Positions 36,572 through 45,842 of a stretch of DNA of 64,000 nucleotides are shown here, one piece after another; position 1 is the first letter of the stretch; each line of letters opens with the position of its first letter. This DNA is from Hymenobacter fodinae (GTDB lineage: Bacteria; Bacteroidota; Bacteroidia; Cytophagales; Hymenobacteraceae): NCBI RefSeq assembly GCF_004745825.1, contig NZ_SRLA01000002.1, forward strand, positions 310,001-374,000, in the 5' to 3' direction. The notes under the pieces were generated by a model, which ran no database searches, was not told where the DNA came from, and saw only the letters and a program-made list of their open reading frames with translations. The position numbers were made by a program, and so were the translations under genes.

Positions 36572-39500
36572 CTATCGCACCCGCACTATGCCGCTGCCTG
36601 CGTAACTGTGATACTCGGCGTTGTACATGGCATCGGCGCTGACGGGGCCGAGCTTAAACGTGCCCTTGCTCACGGCCCGGCAGAGGTAGTAGAAAGACTT
36701 GGCCTTGGGCGTAGCGGTAGTAAACAGGTTAATCCGGTCGTCGCGCACGTCGAGGTAGTCGGGTTGGGCGGCGTCCTTAGCCCAGGTCAGCTCCCGCATG
36801 GCCCCGATGCGCGGGTTTTCGATTTCCAGGCCGGCGGGCAGTAGGTCCGTGATGGCCACGTTCTTGACTTCACCCGCAGTTTCAGCCGACTGGATGGTGA
36901 TTTTAACTACTACCAGGTCGTTTTGCTTGAAGGTGGTAGAGCCCACCGGGTTACCGTTGCGGTCCAGGAACTGGCGGCGCACTTGCAGGTAGGCGTCCTC
37001 CTCGCGCACCTGGCCGATGGGCGAAATGCCTTCGGTTTCCCAGAAGTAGTAGAGGCTGCCTTTGCCGCTGGTGCGTAGGGCCAGCTGGCGGTTAGCCACG
37101 TTGCTTACCGTAAGGTCCTTGCCTGAGAAGTTGCCAATTGCCTTGCCATCGGCCAGCAAACTAGCCACTACAGTGCTACCCGCGTTTTTCTTCGCCAGCT
37201 TACCTAGGGCTAGCAAGGCAAATGACCGTTCCTGGGTGTTGAGCCAACCAGCCTGCTTTACCTGGCGGCTGAGCTGACGAGCCAACGTGCTTACCTGGGG
37301 GTTGGCGGGGTCAGCGGCGAGCAGGGCATTGAGCACTAAGGCCTCGTCGCGGATAGGGGAGGAGAAGGCGCCATCGAGCTGGCGGCCGGCAATGCTGGGC
37401 GCGGCTCCGAAGCGGGTGGGCACGGTGCTTTGGTAGCCGCGCTGGTTGCCGCTCAGGGCGAAGGCCGCCGCCAGCAGGTAGCGCGAATCCTCGGCCAGCT
37501 GGGGGCGGTTGGCTTTGTAGTAGTTGAGGCCTACAGCATCGGGGCGGCCGGCAAGGGCCAGCACGTAGAGCGAGTAGGCCACTTCCTTCTTGGCCAGCGT
37601 AACGAGCTGAATCACGCCGCCGGTCTGGATGATGTTGTAGGTGTCGGTTTCGCGCTTGCGCACCCGGGCCTGCAGGTAGCGCAGGACTCTATCGAGGACG
37701 TTCTTGTTCACATCAAAGCCGGCTTGCTGGGCTTCCAGCAGGAAGTGGGCGGCGTAGGTGGTGGCCCACCAGTTGTCGTAGTCGCCGCCGGGCCAGTAGC
37801 TCAAGGAGCCGTTGTACATCTGTTGGGCTTCCACCTTCCGGATGGCTTCTTGCACGTGGTAGTTGGGGTTGAACAGGCCCGCCTTACCGGGCTTGCCTGA
37901 TTTCTGGCCTAGCGTGGCGGCTAAGTCACCGTAATACAACTGCGGGAAAGCGGCCGACACGGTTTGCTCCAGGCAGCCGTAGGGGTATTGCAGCAGGTAG
38001 CGCAGGTCCTTGGCAAACTCCGTCATGGGCGAGCGGCTCACCACCAACTGGCTCCGCAACGACGAAGGCAGAAAGTCAGTGCGCAGGTTCAGCTGCTGAG
38101 CCGCACCGCCCGCCACCACCCCCGCCCCCGTGCGCTTCTGCAGCGGCGAAGCAGGACGGATAGGCAGCTCGATGGTTTCGGTGAAGGTTTCGGTGATGCC
38201 TTTGATACCCCTGACATTAATCTTGACAATCCCATTACCAATAGCCGAGGTGGCTTTGAAATGCAAGGTCACTCGTTGTTCATTGTTAGGCTTAAGCTTA
38301 ACTGCATAGTTTTCGTCTTTCTCAGTGACGCCGCCCTCTGTATGAGGAAGAATGTGGTCTTGCTCAGCTGAAACGATTGGGCCAGATAGTATAGGCTTTA
38401 CCTCTACCAACATTTCCTGATTAGTCGTATTAGTCAGCGTTACGGGCACGTCAATTGTGTCGCCGGGGCTGAGGAAGCGGGGGAGGGCGGTGCTGATTAC
38501 TACTGGGTCGGCGACGCGCATGGTGTGCTCGGCGGAACCGAAGGCGTCGTTCTTGTAGGCCACGGCCATGATGCGCACGGCCCCGCTGAACTGGGGCACT
38601 TGCAGTTTGTAGCGCACTTTGCCGCTGGCATCGGCGGTGAGCACGCCGCTCCATTTGGCAAGCAGTTTCACGCGGCGGTTGGGCACGGGCGTGGTGCGGC
38701 GCGAGAGGTCGTAGCCGTCGCCGCCAGTGCTGCTGGTCCCGAGTTCGGGCAGCAGGAAGGGGTAGACGTCGTAGGCCTGTACTTCCAAGGCGCGCTTCTG
38801 GTAAAAGTAGCTGTAGGGGTCGGGCGTGCGGAAGTCCTTCATCTGCAGAATGCCCTCGTCCACCATCGCCAGCGTCACCTGGGCGCCGGGGGCGGTGGTT
38901 ACCTCAATGGTTTGGGTAGTCTGGGAGCGGCTTTGCGCGGGGGCTTTAATAGCCACTTGCAGCTTGGCGCCAGGCTTTTCTACCGTGAGCGGCACGAAGC
39001 CGCGGGCCACCGTGAGGGGTAAGCGGTTGTCCTTGATTTCGCGGATGGCGGTGGCCGTCACGTAGACGTTGGGCACGTGGCCGGTACGGATGGGAATGCT
39101 CACGCGGGCCGATTTCTCGTCGGTGTTCACGTAGAAGTGGTCCAGCACCCGGTCTCGCTCCACGGTCACGAGCACGCGGCCGGGGAAGGGCGTTTTCAGT
39201 AGGAGGTTGGCCGTTTCGCCGGGCTGATATTTGGGCTTGTCGGCCTCAATGGTCACCTCGCCCTCGTTGTTCACCTCGAAGGAGTTGCTCTGGGTGTCGC
39301 CGTAGCCGTAGGCGTACACGCGCTGGGCCACATAGGTCACGGCCCCTGGCCTAGAAACCCGGATTTCGTACTCGCCGGAGTAGGTGGGCGTGAAGCCCAG
39401 ACCCGCATCGGAGCCGCCGCTGGCTACCGTCACGGTGCGGCTCAAGACCACCTGCTCGCGCTTCTGCGAGTTGTAGATGTAGCGGCCGCCCTGGCGCTCA

Positions 39501-42121
39501 ATAACCGTTTCCCAGAGCAGGCGCACCACGCGCACCGTGGCCTGGGCCGAGGTAGGCTGGCCGGCCGGTGTGAGGGCCACCAGCCGCACCGGCAGGGCCT
39601 GGCGGGTTTGCACCAGCTCTTCCATATTTCTCACCCCAAACAGCACCGGCTGAGTCTGCACCTCAAAGGTGGCGAGGCGGTTTACCGGGCGGCCGGTTTC
39701 ATCGAATACCGTGGTGAAAGCGGCGCCTTCCAGAATGCCTAGGTCACTGTAATCGGGCACCTCGTAGGTGGCGGTGCCACGGCCGGCGGCGTCGGTAGTG
39801 CCTTCGCGGGTAGTCTTCTCGAACCGGTCGGAAATGGGCGTGGAAACCTGGTCGCCATATTGGCCGCGCTGCTTGTCCCCGCTATTGATGGCGAAGGTGT
39901 AGTCGGCGTAGTTTTTCGGATTGAAAGCTTTTTCCTTGAGCGAAAACTCCACCTCAAACTTGCGGTCAGCGGCGGGAGGGCCGAACAGGTTCTGGGCCGT
40001 AATCTGGGCATCCACCGTCTGGCCGGGCTTCACAACTGGCCTAGAGGCCTTCACGGTCACCTTCAGGCGGTCCGGAATGAACTCCTCCACTGAGAGCTTG
40101 CGTGAGGTCAGCAGCACGTCGTTCCCAGTCAGCACTTCCAGAGTGTAGAGACCGGTCATTACGGCCGGGGGTAGGAGGAAGCGGGCCTCGAAGGAGCCGG
40201 CCGCGTTTAGCGTTTTTTGCAGGCTGGCGTACTCCTTGCCGGTGGGCAGCAGCAGCCTGATTTTCACCGGGAGGCCCTTGGGCGGTGCCTGCCAATCCTC
40301 GGTCCGGATGACAGTGTTGGTCTGGATGGTGTCGCCGGGGCGGTACAGGTCCCGGTCGCCGTAGAGGAAGGCCTGGTAGCGGGCGGCATTGCTTTGTAGG
40401 CCACCCACCTCGAAGCGGGAGGTTTCTACGCGGCTGCGGCTCAGATCGAGGAAGGTGAAATCATTGCCCTGCTGGGCCATCACCATGCCCAACCGGAAGC
40501 GGCCATTCTGGGCGGTGCTGTCAAATTTCGCTACCCCCTCGCCGTTGGTGAGGCCGGTGCCCATCACCTGGTTGTTGGTGCTGATAAAGCGCATTTCCAC
40601 GCCGCTCAAGGCCTTGGCGTTGCGGATAGAGTTGGCAAATACCAGCGTGCTGCCGGCCTTGCCTTGCTTCACAATCAGCCCGATATCCGACACGGCCACC
40701 AGCTTGCTCACCTGCAGCCACTGGCGCTCCGTGTCCTGCACCCTGATGATGTAGAGACCCTTCAGGCCACCGGAAAACTCCAGGTCCTTGAGGTTCAGGT
40801 TCAGCAGCCGCAGCCCTTGCGCCTTCGGCAGCCCCGACACGGTGTAGGTGCGTTCTGTGAGCACGTTGCCCAGGTTTTCTACATCGTAGTACTGGTAGGA
40901 GCGGTCCACGTATCCGCCTTCCTCACTTTCTTCCTCATCACCAGATTCTTCCCCATCGTAGCCGGGGTAGCCGTACTGGGTGCCGCCGCGGAGAAGTTGC
41001 TGGATGTTGTTGGCGTAGACCTTGGCAATGGTCACCTTCACCTTATCCACCTCGTTGATGCGCACGCCCAAATTGCGCGAACCCAGCGCGTCGAGGTACA
41101 TGGCTTTCTCGGCGCTGGCGAAGCTGATGGTCGGGCGCTCATCGGAGAAGCTTACTGTTTGGGTGAAATCCTCGCTGAGATGTCCGCCTAGGCCACCCCG
41201 CAACCCCTGGCGCAAGCTCACCTGGTAGCTTTTGCCTACCTCGAAGCCACCCTTGAGCCGGAAGCCACTTTCCAGCTCCTCCACCTCGTAGGCCACCTGC
41301 GGCGACACCGACAGAGCATTCTGCAAGTCGCCCGTGGTGACCGGCTGGCTGGTCAGGATGGTGATGACCGGGTCAGCCGCTTGCAGGGTGCCGGTGATGG
41401 AGCGTATTTCCAGTTCCTCCGGGTCGGGTACCTCCACCTGCTTTTCGTAGTCGGAAGTAGAGGCTTGGTCGCTGCCCTGGGCACGCAGGCCCTGGCCTAG
41501 CGCCACCGTGAGGGGGCTGCCGGGCCGCACCTGCTGGTTGAGGCTCACGCGCACCACTTGGCCCGGCTCGGTGCTGGCTACTTCGAAGGCTACGGGCTGC
41601 CCATCCTGGGTTACGCGCAGCAGAGGCTTCACGTCAGAAGGCTTCACGCTGTAGTTGAAGGGTAGCTCCACGCGCATTTCGGCCGTGCCGGCGGCCCGCT
41701 CCGAGCGACCCCAGAAGGCCTGCGGCTCCTGCAACTGCAGGTAGGGGGTGTAAAACTTCTGGCGGTTCTCGGGCAACTCCACGCCTTGCTTGTCTTCCGG
41801 CAGGGCCTCTTTGCGCAGCGTGGCCGTAAAGGCGGTGCTAGGCCGGAAGGGCGTGCTGGGGGAGAAGATCAACTCTCTATCCGAAGTCCACTTGAACTTG
41901 CCGCGCACGGCCGGCTCAAACTTCACCACCTGCACCGTATCCCAGCGGTCCTGCTGCTCTGGGCTGGCCACGGCATCAGCAAACTGAAACACCAAGTTCT
42001 GGTACGGGTCTATTTCCTCACCATTAGGGTCCTGGCTGGCATCGGAGCCCGACTTAGAGCAGGCGCACACCAAAGCCAGCAGCACCAGCAGCGGCAGGCG
42101 AGAAACGGAACGGAATAGCAT
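36572..42121 (-). CDS. Bacterial alpha-2-macroglobulin (thioester protease trap), lipoprotein
   Basis: This is a giant 1849-residue protein. The signal ends in the lipobox VCAC (LLALVCACSKSG), so it is lipid-anchored in the periplasm. It holds a long series of macroglobulin beta domains, a bait-like region and, at C1383, the thioester motif GCLEQ within YPYGCLEQTVSAAFPQ, the same CLEQ as in E. coli YfhM. Proteases that cut the bait are trapped covalently. YfhM-type proteins are typically paired with PBP1C and guard the periplasm during wall damage. Here PBP1C is 4 kb away, beyond a protease and a chagasin-like gene. An acidic Glu/Ser loop (about residues 390-405) is distinctive. Confidence 0.93.
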   Translation of the reverse strand: MLFRSVSRLPLLVLLALVCACSKSGSDASQDPNGEEIDPYQNLVFQFADAVASPEQQDRWDTVQVVKFEPAVRGKFKWTSDRELIFSPSTPFRPSTAFTATLRKEALPEDKQGVELPENRQKFYTPYLQLQEPQAFWGRSERAAGTAEMRVELPFNYSVKPSDVKPLLRVTQDGQPVAFEVASTEPGQVVRVSLNQQVRPGSPLTVALGQGLRAQGSDQASTSDYEKQVEVPDPEELEIRSITGTLQAADPVITILTSQPVTTGDLQNALSVSPQVAYEVEELESGFRLKGGFEVGKSYQVSLRQGLRGGLGGHLSEDFTQTVSFSDERPTISFASAEKAMYLDALGSRNLGVRINEVDKVKVTIAKVYANNIQQLLRGGTQYGYPGYDGEESGDEEESEEGGYVDRSYQYYDVENLGNVLTERTYTVSGLPKAQGLRLLNLNLKDLEFSGGLKGLYIIRVQDTERQWLQVSKLVAVSDIGLIVKQGKAGSTLVFANSIRNAKALSGVEMRFISTNNQVMGTGLTNGEGVAKFDSTAQNGRFRLGMVMAQQGNDFTFLDLSRSRVETSRFEVGGLQSNAARYQAFLYGDRDLYRPGDTIQTNTVIRTEDWQAPPKGLPVKIRLLLPTGKEYASLQKTLNAAGSFEARFLLPPAVMTGLYTLEVLTGNDVLLTSRKLSVEEFIPDRLKVTVKASRPVVKPGQTVDAQITAQNLFGPPAADRKFEVEFSLKEKAFNPKNYADYTFAINSGDKQRGQYGDQVSTPISDRFEKTTREGTTDAAGRGTATYEVPDYSDLGILEGAAFTTVFDETGRPVNRLATFEVQTQPVLFGVRNMEELVQTRQALPVRLVALTPAGQPTSAQATVRVVRLLWETVIERQGGRYIYNSQKREQVVLSRTVTVASGGSDAGLGFTPTYSGEYEIRVSRPGAVTYVAQRVYAYGYGDTQSNSFEVNNEGEVTIEADKPKYQPGETANLLLKTPFPGRVLVTVERDRVLDHFYVNTDEKSARVSIPIRTGHVPNVYVTATAIREIKDNRLPLTVARGFVPLTVEKPGAKLQVAIKAPAQSRSQTTQTIEVTTAPGAQVTLAMVDEGILQMKDFRTPDPYSYFYQKRALEVQAYDVYPFLLPELGTSSTGGDGYDLSRRTTPVPNRRVKLLAKWSGVLTADASGKVRYKLQVPQFSGAVRIMAVAYKNDAFGSAEHTMRVADPVVISTALPRFLSPGDTIDVPVTLTNTTNQEMLVEVKPILSGPIVSAEQDHILPHTEGGVTEKDENYAVKLKPNNEQRVTLHFKATSAIGNGIVKINVRGIKGITETFTETIELPIRPASPLQKRTGAGVVAGGAAQQLNLRTDFLPSSLRSQLVVSRSPMTEFAKDLRYLLQYPYGCLEQTVSAAFPQLYYGDLAATLGQKSGKPGKAGLFNPNYHVQEAIRKVEAQQMYNGSLSYWPGGDYDNWWATTYAAHFLLEAQQAGFDVNKNVLDRVLRYLQARVRKRETDTYNIIQTGGVIQLVTLAKKEVAYSLYVLALAGRPDAVGLNYYKANRPQLAEDSRYLLAAAFALSGNQRGYQSTVPTRFGAAPSIAGRQLDGAFSSPIRDEALVLNALLAADPANPQVSTLARQLSRQVKQAGWLNTQERSFALLALGKLAKKNAGSTVVASLLADGKAIGNFSGKDLTVSNVANRQLALRTSGKGSLYYFWETEGISPIGQVREEDAYLQVRRQFLDRNGNPVGSTTFKQNDLVVVKITIQSAETAGEVKNVAITDLLPAGLEIENPRIGAMRELTWAKDAAQPDYLDVRDDRINLFTTATPKAKSFYYLCRAVSKGTFKLGPVSADAMYNAEYHSYAGSGIVRVR

Positions 42122-42230
42122 GGATAGGGAGGAGCTTAAATAGACGCCGGAAGGTATAGAAAAACGGCGTTTTTGCTATGTTTTGTATAGGTTTGAGAGG
42201 GAATAAATCTATAAAATAAGACCTGCCTGG

Positions 42231-42560
42231 ATGAGTGATGTAACTAACCTGATGATAACGTTCAGCTCTAGTGAAGATGAAGTAGGAATTATAAAAAGCC
42301 TGCGTGAATACAAGCATAGAGGCTTATCGTTTCATATCGTTTCTGTAGAAGATGAACAGTTGCCAAAAGGCTGGTATGGTGGATCAAAAAATCTAGAGTG
42401 TTCTATCTTGATTGGGGCTTATAATCATCTACATCTTAAGTCTCTGATTGAATTTATGCGTGCTATGGAATGGGAAAATCCAGAAGACGTGCAGCTAATT
42501 GTTCTAAAGCAATGGGAATCAAAGTTTCGAATAATTGACGTGTTTCCAGAAGAGCAATAG
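42231..42560 (+). CDS. AT-rich orphan gene, 109 residues
   Basis: I do not recognise this soluble acidic protein (MSDVTNLMITFSSSEDEVGII, then LPKGWYGGSKNLE, then WENPEDVQLIVLKQWESKF). Its DNA is visibly richer in A and T (near 40% GC by eye) than both neighbours and contains no GGCCTAG motif, which suggests recent acquisition. Size and acidity are like small immunity proteins of toxin systems, but no toxin gene is adjacent and this is speculation. The start codon follows an AT-rich promoter-like stretch. Confidence 0.55.
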   Translation: MSDVTNLMITFSSSEDEVGIIKSLREYKHRGLSFHIVSVEDEQLPKGWYGGSKNLECSILIGAYNHLHLKSLIEFMRAMEWENPEDVQLIVLKQWESKFRIIDVFPEEQ

Positions 42561-42687
42561 TAGTCCTGGCTTCTGTTATACCCCCTTCTAACACTTTCGT
42601 CTGCTCAATACCAAACTGGGCAGAGTGTGCATCAAACTGAGGCCGAGCGTATAAAGCTCGCAACGCGCCTCGTTACTTTTTGTGCCT

Positions 42688-43218
42688 ATGCCCTCACCTA
42701 ATATTCTTATCGTGCCCGGCTTGGGCAATTCTGGTCCTGAGCATTGGCAAACTTACTGGACACAGCATTACGGTTACCCGCGCGTCCAGCAGGGCAATTG
42801 GGATAATCCGGTTCTCGCCGATTGGGTGCAGACGTTATCAGACGCCGTGAAAGCGGCCGGCCCCGACGTGATATTAGTCGGGCACAGTCTAGGGTGTATC
42901 ACTATTGCGCACTTGGCCAGCACTGCGTCGCACCGCATTAAAGGGGCACTATTGGTGGCGCCTGCCGATGTTGACCGCCCTGACATGCCCGCGGAAGTAA
43001 TGAATTTTGCGCCCATACCGCTGGCGCGGCTGCCTTTTCCAGGCATCGTGGTGGCTAGCACAAACGACGAGTATATGACGCTGGAGCGGGCACAGGTGCT
43101 GGCGCAGGCATGGGGAAGCCAATTCGTGAATATGGGGGCACTAGGCCACATCAACTCCGATTCTGGCTTGGGCCTGTGGCCGCAAGGCCATGCCCTGTTG
43201 CGAGAGTTGGTAGGGTAG
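42688..43218 (+). CDS. RBBP9/YdeN-type serine hydrolase
   Basis: The protein of about 176 residues is a small alpha/beta hydrolase: IVPGLGNSGPEHWQTYW near the N-terminus is the RBBP9/YdeN signature, the nucleophile is in VGHSLGC, the acid is likely in STNDEYM, and the histidine is in LGHINSDSGLG. The family includes serine hydrolases of unclear substrate. I choose the ATG at 42688 over the GTG two codons earlier. A large inverted repeat follows the stop. Confidence 0.88.
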   Translation: MPSPNILIVPGLGNSGPEHWQTYWTQHYGYPRVQQGNWDNPVLADWVQTLSDAVKAAGPDVILVGHSLGCITIAHLASTASHRIKGALLVAPADVDRPDMPAEVMNFAPIPLARLPFPGIVVASTNDEYMTLERAQVLAQAWGSQFVNMGALGHINSDSGLGLWPQGHALLRELVG

Positions 43219-43246
43219 AAATTAGTGCAGGCTAAGCTAGAGTCTC

Positions 43247-43381
43247 AGCTAGGCTCCCCTCCTCAGATGAGGAGGGGCTGGGGGTGGTTGATTAATTGAT
43301 GAACATCCACTAGCTCTAGTTTCTAATTCTAATTTTTCAACCACCCCCAGCCCCTCCTCATCTGAGGAGGGGAGCCTAGCT
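43247..43381. repeat. 45-bp inverted repeat with nested palindromes (REP-like element)
   Basis: Arms at 43247-43291 and 43337-43381 are exact reverse complements of 45 bases, separated by a 45-base AT-richer spacer. Each arm itself contains CCCCTCCTCA-GA-TGAGGAGGGG, a 10-bp hairpin, followed by CTGGGGGTGGTT. The element fills the gap between the hydrolase (+) and proA (-) convergent genes. It resembles intergenic REP/BIME elements, which are often mobilised by Y1 transposases. No transposase is nearby. Confidence 0.9.
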
Positions 43382-43401
43382 ATAATCCTAGTCTTAGCTT
43401 G

Positions 43402-44658
43402 TTAATTGTTGCGCACCTGACCATTACCGCGTACCTGCCATTTGTAGCTGGTGAGTTCTTCCAGGCCCATGGGGCCGCGAGCGTGGAGCTTTTGGGTGCT
43501 GATGCCAATTTCGGCGCCGAGACCAAACTGAGCGCCGTCGGTGAAGGCGGTGGAGGCGTTGGCGTACACGGCGGCGGCATCTACTTGGTTTAGGAATTGC
43601 TCAATGTGAGTGGCATCTTCTGAAATGATGGCTTCGCTGTGTTTAGAGCTGTGGGCGGCAATGTGGCCTAGGGCGTCGGCTAGGCCTGTTACTGTTTTCA
43701 CGGCGAGCTTCAGTGACAGAAACTCAGTGCCAAAGTGCTCCTCGGTGGCGGGGTGCAGCAGTTCGGTGGGGTAAGTGCCAGTTAGGGCTTCGTAGGCCTG
43801 GGTATCGGCGTAGAGCAGTACTCCCGACTGGCCTAGCGGGGCCAGTAGCCTGGGCAAATCAGCTACACGAGCCTCGTGTACCAACAAGCAGTCGAGGGCA
43901 TTGCAGACGCTGACGCGGCGGGTTTTGGCGTTATGAATGATGGCCTGGCCTTTCTGCAGGTTGGCGGTTTCATCGAAGTAGGTGTGCACGATACCGGCGC
44001 CGGTTTCGATGACCGGTACTTTGGCGTGTTGGCGGACGTAGTCGATGAGTTGCTGACTGCCGCGCGGAATCAGCACGTCTACGTACCCAACGGCATGCAG
44101 CAAGGCTTCCGTGGCCTGGCGGTCGGGGGGGAGGAGGGTGACGCAGTTGGCATCGAGGCCGTGGTGGCCTAGCACCCGCTGGAGTATGGTGCTGATAGCC
44201 TGGTTGGAGTGGGCCGCATCAGAGCCACCCTTGAGCAGGCAGGCGTTGCCGGTTTTCAGGCACAGCGCCGCCACATCGAAGGTCACGTTGGGGCGAGCTT
44301 CGTAAATAACCCCCACTACCCCCAGCGGTACCCTGATTTTAGACAGATGCAGCCCGTTGGGCAACGTTTGCTGCTGCAGTACTTGGCCTAGCGGCGAGGG
44401 CAGCGCGGCCACAGTTCGGATATCCTCGGCTATAGCCGCCACGCGGTCCGCGGTCAGGCGCAACCGGTCGTACTTGGGGTCGTGCAGATTCATGCGTGCC
44501 AGATCCTTCTCGTTTTCCGCCAGGATGAACGGGGTTTCAGCTATTGCTGCCGCGGCCACATCCAGCAGTACCGCTCGGATGGTTTCGGTCGAGACCTGGC
44601 CTAGCGTGCGGCTGGCAACCTGCGTGGCCCGGAAAGTTTCTTCGAGGTGCATGGGCAT
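43402..44658 (-). CDS. proA: Glutamate-5-semialdehyde dehydrogenase (gamma-glutamyl phosphate reductase)
   Basis: The protein has about 418 residues with the ALDH-like motifs of Pro[43 protein letters not shown] and the catalytic cysteine region [15 protein letters not shown]. It reduces gamma-glutamyl phosphate to the semialdehyde, the second step of proline synthesis. I start at the ATG at 44658; the TTG nine bases earlier is less likely. It is the second gene of a proBA operon, 12 bases after the proB stop. Confidence 0.96.
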   Translation of the reverse strand: MPMHLEETFRATQVASRTLGQVSTETIRAVLLDVAAAAIAETPFILAENEKDLARMNLHDPKYDRLRLTADRVAAIAEDIRTVAALPSPLGQVLQQQTLPNGLHLSKIRVPLGVVGVIYEARPNVTFDVAALCLKTGNACLLKGGSDAAHSNQAISTILQRVLGHHGLDANCVTLLPPDRQATEALLHAVGYVDVLIPRGSQQLIDYVRQHAKVPVIETGAGIVHTYFDETANLQKGQAIIHNAKTRRVSVCNALDCLLVHEARVADLPRLLAPLGQSGVLLYADTQAYEALTGTYPTELLHPATEEHFGTEFLSLKLAVKTVTGLADALGHIAAHSSKHSEAIISEDATHIEQFLNQVDAAAVYANASTAFTDGAQFGLGAEIGISTQKLHARGPMGLEELTSYKWQVRGNGQVRNN

Positions 44659-44670
44659 AAAAGTCAAGGG

Positions 44671-45762
44671 CTAGCTGATATCGGCCGACAGAAACAGGTA
44701 GTCGTAGTGCACTAAGGGCTTTTGGTTTTGGTGGCCTAGCCGCTCTAAGGCCTTGTCGGAGCCGTACTCAGCCAAGCCCAAGCCCAGTGGTTTGCCGGCT
44801 TCGTCCAGAATGCGGATGATGTCGCCCTTCTGAAAAGTGCCCAGAATGCCCAGAATGCCCACGGGCAGTAGGCTGGTAGCTTTGTGTGGCTCCGTGAGGG
44901 CAGCCTTGGCCCCGGCGTTGATCTGCACAGCACCTTTGGCAGCCAAGTCGGAGTGGGCAATCCACTTCTTCTTATTAGAAGCCGTTTTGTTGGGCAGGAA
45001 GCGCGTGTTTGCCACCTCCTGCGCCAGCAGGCGGGGCAGCACGTTCTCGGTTTTGCCGTTGGCAATGTGCACCGCAATGCCCAGCTGCGCCACCTTGTGG
45101 GCCATGTGGCACTTGGTAATCATGCCACCGCGCCCGAACTGCGACCGTTGCGTAGTCACGAACGACGAGAAGCTGGTGGTAGTCGGCTCAATTTCTGGGA
45201 TGAGCTCGGCGGCCGGGTCTTGGGGGCTGCCGTTGAAAATGCCGTCCACGTTGCTCAAAATCAGCAGGGCATCGGCATTGAGCATGGAGGCCACCAGGCC
45301 CGCCAGCTCGTCGTTATCAGTGAACATGAGCTCCGTGACGGAAATCACGTCGTTCTCATTTACAATGGGAATGATACTGTTCTGCAGTAAGGCCCTGAAG
45401 CAGTTCTGCATGTTCAGATAGTGCTGCCGGTCGCGGAAATCTTCCTTGGTCACCAGCACCTGGGCGCAGAGCAGCTCGTGGTGGCCTAGCAGCTCGGCGT
45501 AGGTAGCCAGCAGCTTCACCTGCCCCACAGCGGCCAGCACCTGCCGGCTGGTTACGGCATCGGCCTTTTCCGGCACTTGCACCAAGCTGCGGCCCGAAGC
45601 CACTGCTCCCGACGACACCACAATAACCTCTTTGCCCTGCTTTTTCAGGCCTGCAATCTGCTCTACTAAGTGGCCAATGCGAGCCTGATCAGGCAGGCCG
45701 TTTGCCTGGGTCAGGACGTTAGAACCGATTTTGACAATGATCCGGTGGTAAGGAAGCGCCAT
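44671..45762 (-). CDS. proB: Glutamate 5-kinase
   Basis: The protein has 363 residues: an N-terminal amino-acid kinase domain (IIVKIGSNVLT, VVSSGAVASGR, ILSNVDGIFNG, GRGGMITK) and a C-terminal PUA domain (about 275-355, AKGAVQINAGAKAAL, FQKGDIIRI). It phosphorylates glutamate, the first and feedback-inhibited step of proline synthesis. Length with the PUA domain equals the E. coli type. It leads the proBA operon. Confidence 0.96.
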   Translation of the reverse strand: MALPYHRIIVKIGSNVLTQANGLPDQARIGHLVEQIAGLKKQGKEVIVVSSGAVASGRSLVQVPEKADAVTSRQVLAAVGQVKLLATYAELLGHHELLCAQVLVTKEDFRDRQHYLNMQNCFRALLQNSIIPIVNENDVISVTELMFTDNDELAGLVASMLNADALLILSNVDGIFNGSPQDPAAELIPEIEPTTTSFSSFVTTQRSQFGRGGMITKCHMAHKVAQLGIAVHIANGKTENVLPRLLAQEVANTRFLPNKTASNKKKWIAHSDLAAKGAVQINAGAKAALTEPHKATSLLPVGILGILGTFQKGDIIRILDEAGKPLGLGLAEYGSDKALERLGHQNQKPLVHYDYLFLSADIS

Positions 45763-45842
45763 AGCTGATCAGTAGGGTCTGGGCCGTAAGGTAGGCAGAG
45801 AGAATGGGTTAGCCATATCAGCCCGCTGCCCGTTTACTAGGT

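Noticed and set aside
43247-43381. The long inverted repeat as an insertion sequence
   Set aside because: The 45-base spacer has no room for a transposase and no target duplication is visible, so it is better called a REP-like element.
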